From contig CAZAGD010000135.1 of assembly GCA_964484485.1 (NCBI GenBank), positions 1-44,144 on the forward strand: DNA of 44,144 bases, in the 5' to 3' direction. This document shows positions 39,792 to 44,144 of this stretch, piece after piece. The notes beneath the pieces were generated by a model. The model did not search any database. It saw nothing but the letters and a program-made list of their open reading frames with translations, and was not told the DNA's origin. The stretch is from CAZAGD01 sp964484485 (GTDB lineage Bacteria; Desulfobacterota; SM23-61). Numbering within the stretch: the stretch's first letter is position 1; the number at the start of each line of letters is the position of its first letter. Both the position numbers and the translations under genes were made by a program.

Positions 39792-40895
39792 GTGAAAAAG
39801 AAAATCGTCGATCCAATAAAAAAATTTGTTGATAGAAGTTATTCAGCGAGCAAAATAAATTCCCATTTTTTGCTTGCTTTATTCATAGGGCTACTCTTGG
39901 CAGCGGCATGTGGGAATGGGCCTTCACCCACTCTCGCCGACCTTCCTAAGCAAAAATTACCCATTACTGAGAGAAACTTTTTTATTGGTCTCGTCCCGAA
40001 TCCAGCCCATGCCCCGAACAGTAGTTTTAATGATATCTTAAATGCTTACGAGGAAACTGGTAAGATTGCCGAGATATGCATGATCTGGGTGGCCAAGCAA
40101 GGAATAGGGGAATTTAATTTGCTAAAGCAAAATCAAGTAATAACAGGAGTTAGAGTTTATGGATTAAAACCTTTTTTAACCCTTAATTTTGCTACCATAA
40201 AACAAGGTCCTTATGGTTTAGAATACGTAATTGATGCTCCTGATGGCCTCACTCCCAGTCTGGCGGATTCTGGATTTAGAGAAGCCTGGAAAAATGAGGC
40301 CCAAAATATCGCCCAGGAATTCCGCCCCGAATACCTATCCTTGGGAAATGAAATAAATGATTACTTTTATTTACATCCTGAAGACCTTGATGCTTATTTA
40401 TCTTTAGTTACCGAAACATATTCAGCCATAAAACAGGTCTCTCCTGAAACAAAAGTATTGGTTGTTTTTGCTTATAATCATTTAATTGAAAACAACCAAT
40501 GGGAATTGTTTCAAAAATTCAACGACAAAATTGATTTGATCGGATTAACAACCTATCCTTATCAAAAGTTTACTACGCCGGACTTGATTCCAGATGATTA
40601 TTATTCGAAATTAAACCAATATGTAACCAAACCCATTGCCTTTACAGAGATCGGCTGGAGTTCTTCAGGGACAAATTCAGAAAAAGTTCAGGCAAGTTTC
40701 TTAACGAAGTTTTTGGAATTAACCAAAGGACTTAATATGGAAATGGTTAATTGGCTGTTTTTGCATGAAACAAGTTTAAGTGGGCTGCTTGCTCATATTT
40801 CCAATCCGGAGGTTACGACTATCGCCCTAAAAAAAGCAGATGGGAGCAAAAAAGAAATCTATGACCTCTGGGTTGAGCTAAAAGGATTAAAGTGA
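39792..40895 (+). CDS. Glycoside-hydrolase-like TIM-barrel lipoprotein
   Basis: 367 aa, GTG start with AGGAGG four bases upstream. A hydrophobic stretch and lipobox LLAAAC (Cys40) mark a lipoprotein. The following domain looks like a clan GH-A barrel: LSLGNEIND has the Asn-Glu pair (N186, E187) of the acid/base strand, and PIAFTEIGWSSSG has a Glu (E286) at the nucleophile strand. No particular GH family is claimed; GH53-like is one option. No sugar uptake or other glycosidase genes are near. Base composition is more AT-rich than its neighbours, which may suggest recent acquisition. Confidence 0.7.
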   Translation: MKKKIVDPIKKFVDRSYSASKINSHFLLALFIGLLLAAACGNGPSPTLADLPKQKLPITERNFFIGLVPNPAHAPNSSFNDILNAYEETGKIAEICMIWVAKQGIGEFNLLKQNQVITGVRVYGLKPFLTLNFATIKQGPYGLEYVIDAPDGLTPSLADSGFREAWKNEAQNIAQEFRPEYLSLGNEINDYFYLHPEDLDAYLSLVTETYSAIKQVSPETKVLVVFAYNHLIENNQWELFQKFNDKIDLIGLTTYPYQKFTTPDLIPDDYYSKLNQYVTKPIAFTEIGWSSSGTNSEKVQASFLTKFLELTKGLNMEMVNWLFLHETSLSGLLAHISNPEVTTIALKKADGSKKEIYDLWVELKGLK

Positions 40896-41058
40896 TTAAG
40901 GAGTATTTTCCCCGGCCTGCTGGAATCAAGTTGGTTAAATAGCTTTACTCATTTTTCCTTGCAGAACTAAATTGGCCATGATAAAAATCATGAATAAGCG
41001 ATGAAAAGTGTTTCTTGGGAAAACCTTAAATTTTCAAAAAGCCTAAGGAGAGTTTAAA

Positions 41059-42894
41059 ATGGGAGAGAAAAAATTTGTTATGGGTAATACAGCCATTGCC
41101 CGGGGAGCCTTGGAGGCTGGTGTCCGCGTAGTAGCGGGTTATCCAGGTACGCCAGCTACGGAAATTGTTGAAGAATGCGTAGGCGTCCCGGGAGTGCATG
41201 TAGAGTGGGCCAATAATGAGAAAGTGGCTTTTGAATTATGTACGGGGGCTTCTCTATGCCACGTGCGAGCCATGCCGGTTATGAAACATAATGGGACAAA
41301 TTTTGTGACCGATTTTTTAATGCATGTTAACTTCACCGGCATTAGAGGTGGCTTGGTCTTGATTTCGGCCGATGATCCCGGAGGACTTTCTTCGCAGAAC
41401 GAAGAGGATACGCGCATTTTAGTTCACCAATATGCCCATCTGCCGGTTTTCGATCCTTGCTCGCCCAAGGAAGCTAAGGCCATGGTCAAAATGGCTTTTG
41501 ACCTTTCCGAAAAAACAGAGTTAGTTTTCTGCCTGCGGCCGGTGACCAGAGTTTGCCATGCCCGGGGAATCATCGAATTTGAAGACTTGCCCAAAGAGCT
41601 ACCCCCTCCTCATTATGAACCTGACCGCGAACGCTTCATTATGAGTGCCGTGGAACTTCCTCAATTTGGAGGCTTGAAAAGACCACAAATTAGGCATCGC
41701 TGGTTAAATGAGAAACAGAACTTGCTCAAGCAAATTATGGAAGAGAGTCCCTTCAATTGGATCGAAAAAGGGGAAGGTAAGGTTGGTCTTATTGGCTGCG
41801 GCATGGGTTATACTTGGATTAAAGAAGCAGAACAGTTCGTCGAAGGGAAATTACCCTTACTTAAAATAGGTACCTTACCTCTGCCCCGTCGCCTACTCTT
41901 AAGTTTCGTGCGGGGATTAGAGAAAATAGTAATCTTTGAAGAAACCGAACCTTTTGTGGAAAATCTATGTAAGACCATCTTCCAGGAGGAAAAGATAAAT
42001 ATAGAGGTTCTGGGACGCAGCGGATTCTTACCTGCTGATGGTGAACTAAACTTGCTGGCGGTCTTGGAGGGAATCAAGAAGGCTGGGCCCACGGTGAAAG
42101 TAAATATTCCAGAAACACCACCCTTGGATATTCACATTCCCATCCGCACGCGGACTCAGTGCGTGGGTTGCAATTACCGAGGGATTCTTAATGCTTTGAA
42201 ACAAACGGTGCGCAAATATAAAGGGATCGTAGCTGGGGATATTGGTTGTCATGACGCGGGTTCTTTCCGGCCCATAGAGCTTCAATCTACTATATACTGT
42301 ATGGGTTCTTCCGTGCCTATGGCGAGTGGCATGGCTCTAACCGGCATGAATCGGCCAGTGTTTGCTTTTATTGGCGATTCTACTTTCTACCATAATGGGA
42401 TTTTGGGATTGATGAACGCCGCTTCCAACAAAATAAATGTTAACGTTATCTTAGGTGAAAATACGGTAACGGCCATGACCGGATTTCAGCCCCATCCGGG
42501 AACAGGAGTTACTTTGGCTGGAGAGAAAACATCTCCCGTAAATGTGCCCAAGCTGGCTGAATCCATGGGCATTAGCTATCGAGTGGTCAATCCTTATGAT
42601 ATCAAACAATGTCGGGAAGCTTTGGAGGCAGCCGTAAAGGAAGAAGGGCCATCTTTGATTGTTTCTTCCATGCCCTGCTATTTGCTTTCCACGCGCCGAG
42701 GGCAGAAGGTTTTTGAACCTCGTGAAGTACAAGTTAATGAAGAGCGTTGTAACGGGTGTATGATCTGCATTAATGATTTCGGGTGTCCAGCAATTTCTTA
42801 TCATAAAGACAAGAAAAAAGTTTCGATTGATAAAATGATTTGTGTAGGTTGCGGACTTTGTATAGATGTTTGCAAGAGGGGGGCTATATCATGA
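41059..42894 (+). CDS. iorA: Indolepyruvate ferredoxin oxidoreductase, alpha subunit
   Basis: 611 aa. The N-terminal GNTAIARGALEAGVRVVAGY then PGTPATEIVE is the IorA pyrimidine domain. The ThDP motif sits in FAFIGDSTFYHNGILGLMNA...VILGENT. The C-terminal 50 residues hold two ferredoxin-type clusters, CNGCMICINDFGC and CVGCGLCIDVC. IorA converts aryl-pyruvates, made by transamination of Trp, Phe and Tyr, to aryl-acetyl-CoA, reducing ferredoxin. The beta subunit start overlaps the stop (ATGA at 42891-42894). AAGGAGAG precedes the ATG. The ferredoxin at 29811 could be the acceptor. Confidence 0.95.
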   Translation: MGEKKFVMGNTAIARGALEAGVRVVAGYPGTPATEIVEECVGVPGVHVEWANNEKVAFELCTGASLCHVRAMPVMKHNGTNFVTDFLMHVNFTGIRGGLVLISADDPGGLSSQNEEDTRILVHQYAHLPVFDPCSPKEAKAMVKMAFDLSEKTELVFCLRPVTRVCHARGIIEFEDLPKELPPPHYEPDRERFIMSAVELPQFGGLKRPQIRHRWLNEKQNLLKQIMEESPFNWIEKGEGKVGLIGCGMGYTWIKEAEQFVEGKLPLLKIGTLPLPRRLLLSFVRGLEKIVIFEETEPFVENLCKTIFQEEKINIEVLGRSGFLPADGELNLLAVLEGIKKAGPTVKVNIPETPPLDIHIPIRTRTQCVGCNYRGILNALKQTVRKYKGIVAGDIGCHDAGSFRPIELQSTIYCMGSSVPMASGMALTGMNRPVFAFIGDSTFYHNGILGLMNAASNKINVNVILGENTVTAMTGFQPHPGTGVTLAGEKTSPVNVPKLAESMGISYRVVNPYDIKQCREALEAAVKEEGPSLIVSSMPCYLLSTRRGQKVFEPREVQVNEERCNGCMICINDFGCPAISYHKDKKKVSIDKMICVGCGLCIDVCKRGAIS

Positions 42895-43478
42895 AGATGG
42901 ATATTATTATTTCAGGAGTTGGCGGCCAAGGCAATATTTTTGCTTCGATTGTTATTTCCCAATATGCCATGAGCAAGAATTTCAACGTCTTGGGAGCGGA
43001 AACTATAGGCGCCGCTCAAAGAGGGGGATCGGTAGTTTCCCACATTCGCATATCTGATGGCGAGATTTATTCGCCCATAATTTCGCGCGGCCAGGCCGAT
43101 TTGCTCATCGGCATGGAATGTGTGGAAATGTTGAGACACCTCCGTCTCCTAAATCCCCAGGGGACTTATCTTTTAAATTCCCTGCGGATTCCCACAGTTT
43201 TAAATAATATGGGCCTGGATGAATATCCAGATCTCCAGGAGATTTTGGAAGCGGCCCGCAAATATTGTCCTAATGGATACGTCATTGAGGCTTCCGTTTT
43301 GGCGAAGAAATTGGGCAATATTCAAATGACCAATGTGGTTATGTTGGGCGCTTTAGCCAGGATTGTGCCTTTCTTTGAATATGAGCGTATAAAAGAGATT
43401 GTTAAGGAGAATTCTCCAGCTCGTTTTCAGGAAGCAAACCTGCAAGGATTTGCCGAGGGTTATAAGTTAATTTCTTAA
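42891..43478 (+). CDS. iorB: Indolepyruvate ferredoxin oxidoreductase, beta subunit
   Basis: 195 aa from the ATG at 42891, chosen for its ATGA overlap with iorA; a frame from 42840 would lie inside iorA. DIIISGVGGQGNIFASIVIS is the gamma-type CoA/keto-acid oxidoreductase domain glycine motif, then VLGAETIGAAQRGGSVVSHIR and later NVVMLGALARIVPF. IorB pairs with IorA in the keto-acid oxidoreductase. The nucleoside diphosphate kinase gene starts 23 bases downstream and is likely in the same transcript. Confidence 0.93.
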   Translation: MKMDIIISGVGGQGNIFASIVISQYAMSKNFNVLGAETIGAAQRGGSVVSHIRISDGEIYSPIISRGQADLLIGMECVEMLRHLRLLNPQGTYLLNSLRIPTVLNNMGLDEYPDLQEILEAARKYCPNGYVIEASVLAKKLGNIQMTNVVMLGALARIVPFFEYERIKEIVKENSPARFQEANLQGFAEGYKLIS

Positions 43479-43501
43479 AAGCAGTAGCCAAGGGGGGATT
43501 G

Positions 43502-43918
43502 ATGGAGAGGACTCTTTCGATTATTAAGCCCGATGGGGTGGCTAAAGGTTTAATCGGGGAAGTAATAAAAAGATTCGAGCAGGCCGGCTTGAAGATAGTG
43601 GCCATGAAAATGATCTGGATGTCTAAGAAAGAGGCCGAGGGTTTTTACGCCGTCCACCGCGGGAAGAGTTTCTATGATAGTTTGACGAATTTTATGTCTT
43701 CTGGACCATGTGTGGTCATGGTTTTGGAGGGGCCGCAAGCCATCAGTAAAAATCGAGAGCTGATGGGGGCTACTAATCCGCAAGAAGCGGCGCCAGGGAC
43801 CATCCGCAGAGAATTTGCCGCAAGTATTGAGCAAAATATTGTGCATGGCTCAGATGCGCCAGAAACGGCGGCCTTTGAGATAAATTACTTTTTTAATGCC
43901 CTGGAAATTTGCGCCTAA
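43502..43918 (+). CDS. ndk: Nucleoside diphosphate kinase
   Basis: 138 aa from the ATG at 43502 with AAGGGGGGA upstream; a TTG one codon earlier is in frame but less likely. ERTLSIIKPDGVAKGLIGEV, MVLEGPQAI, ATNPQEAAPGTIR and NIVHGSDAPETA are the family blocks; H115 is the phosphorylated histidine. Transfers phosphate between nucleoside tri- and diphosphates. Compact bacterial form. A MITE copy begins 22 bases after its stop and may act as the transcript end. Confidence 0.97.
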   Translation: MERTLSIIKPDGVAKGLIGEVIKRFEQAGLKIVAMKMIWMSKKEAEGFYAVHRGKSFYDSLTNFMSSGPCVVMVLEGPQAISKNRELMGATNPQEAAPGTIRREFAASIEQNIVHGSDAPETAAFEINYFFNALEICA

Positions 43919-43940
43919 AATTTTTCGATAAGGAGGCGCA

Positions 43941-44144
43941 CTGACCGTCGATCACTTTTTAAATTTCAGCTTAATTCAGGCGGGAGGGAGAGAGGCTCAT
44001 TAAAATGAGGCGCATATTCTTTCATAGGTACGGGCGGGGAGATAAACATTTATTTTTAAAAAAAAGAAGCTATTATTTAAGTTTATCTGTTATAGACAAG
44101 TATGTCCCCGCCGTTCTTTGCGGAGAGAAGGTGAGTAAGAGAGG
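43941..44144 (+). mobile_element. Foldback MITE family 1 copy, cut by the window end
   Basis: Begins CTGACCGTCGATCAC and follows the copy at 32783 nearly base for base through 204 positions, with single changes (AAAAAAAAG run, TCTGTTATAG). The left duplication would be GGAGGCGCA (43932-43940); the right end lies outside. Confidence 0.92.

Noticed and set aside
1..44144. CRISPR array, tRNA or rRNA genes
   Set aside because: No evenly spaced direct repeats and no cloverleaf or rRNA-like sequence were seen on either strand.

Overview
The window reads as a chromosomal segment of an anaerobic bacterium with an AT-leaning genome. Ferredoxin-linked enzymes (IorAB, a NuoEF-type diaphorase, a single-cluster ferredoxin), Na+-pumping decarboxylase subunits, a triheme cytochrome c with system II haem-attachment genes, a tripartite tricarboxylate transporter (TTT) and lipoprotein-type TPR and glycosidase proteins fit a Gram-negative, syntrophic or sulfate-reducer-like lineage of the former Deltaproteobacteria. 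That placement is an inference from gene content; there is no rRNA or tRNA here to test it. There is no phage, plasmid or CRISPR.

Layout. 1-434: truncated cupin gene (-). 435-1548: repeats and a decayed frame. 1549-6042 (+): acid-CoA operon (HpcH/CitE-type lyase, family III CoA-transferase, ornithine-cyclodeaminase-like protein, 47-aa OadG-like subunit, OadB-like Na+ pump). 6046-8455 (-): TPR lipoprotein and an APH/AAA-kinase fusion. 8683-10362 (-): ThDP enzyme. 10819-11249: cold-shock gene with an elaborate leader. 11258-12803 (-): TSUP permease and a DksA-like protein with a lysine-rich tail. 13319-15969 (+): triheme cytochrome, ResB, CcsA. 16060-20560 (+): cyclophilin-like protein, two FmdB zinc ribbons, DUF502 protein and an AmmeMemoRadiSam system (MEMO-AMMECR1 fusion plus radical SAM enzyme). 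20893-21819 (-): lone NrfD. 22067-26159 (-): TctA, TctB, TctC and an FMN hydroxy-acid dehydrogenase. 26465-29202 (-): MFS, YihY/BrkB, histidine phosphatase. 29811-32621 (+): ferredoxin and an M16 peptidase pair. 33089-34321 (+): candidate structured RNA and a nitronate monooxygenase/FabK-like gene. 34355-38855 (-): HoxU-like, NuoF-like and NuoE-like subunits and a KaiC-like/HTH/cupin regulator. 39792-43918 (+): glycosidase-like lipoprotein, IorA, IorB, nucleoside diphosphate kinase.

How the parts could work together (inference). The TTT system imports an organic acid. The CoA-transferase and lyase would activate and split a carboxylic acid, the Na+ pump would save decarboxylation energy, and the hydroxy-acid dehydrogenase and ThDP enzyme handle hydroxy- and keto-acids. 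IorAB, the ferredoxin and the diaphorase link keto-acid oxidation to ferredoxin and NADH.

The most unusual items: (i) a foldback MITE family, 294 bp and about 115 bp forms, with 9-bp target duplications, at least five recognisable copies plus relics; (ii) an AmmeMemoRadiSam system whose radical SAM enzyme carries a Tat-type signal and whose MEMO-AMMECR1 partner can be read with a membrane anchor; (iii) a KaiC-like regulator that has lost its Walker A lysine; (iv) a cold-shock leader with a terminator-like hairpin and a structure that hides the ribosome binding site; (v) a promoter-structured RNA-terminator unit at 33089-33311.
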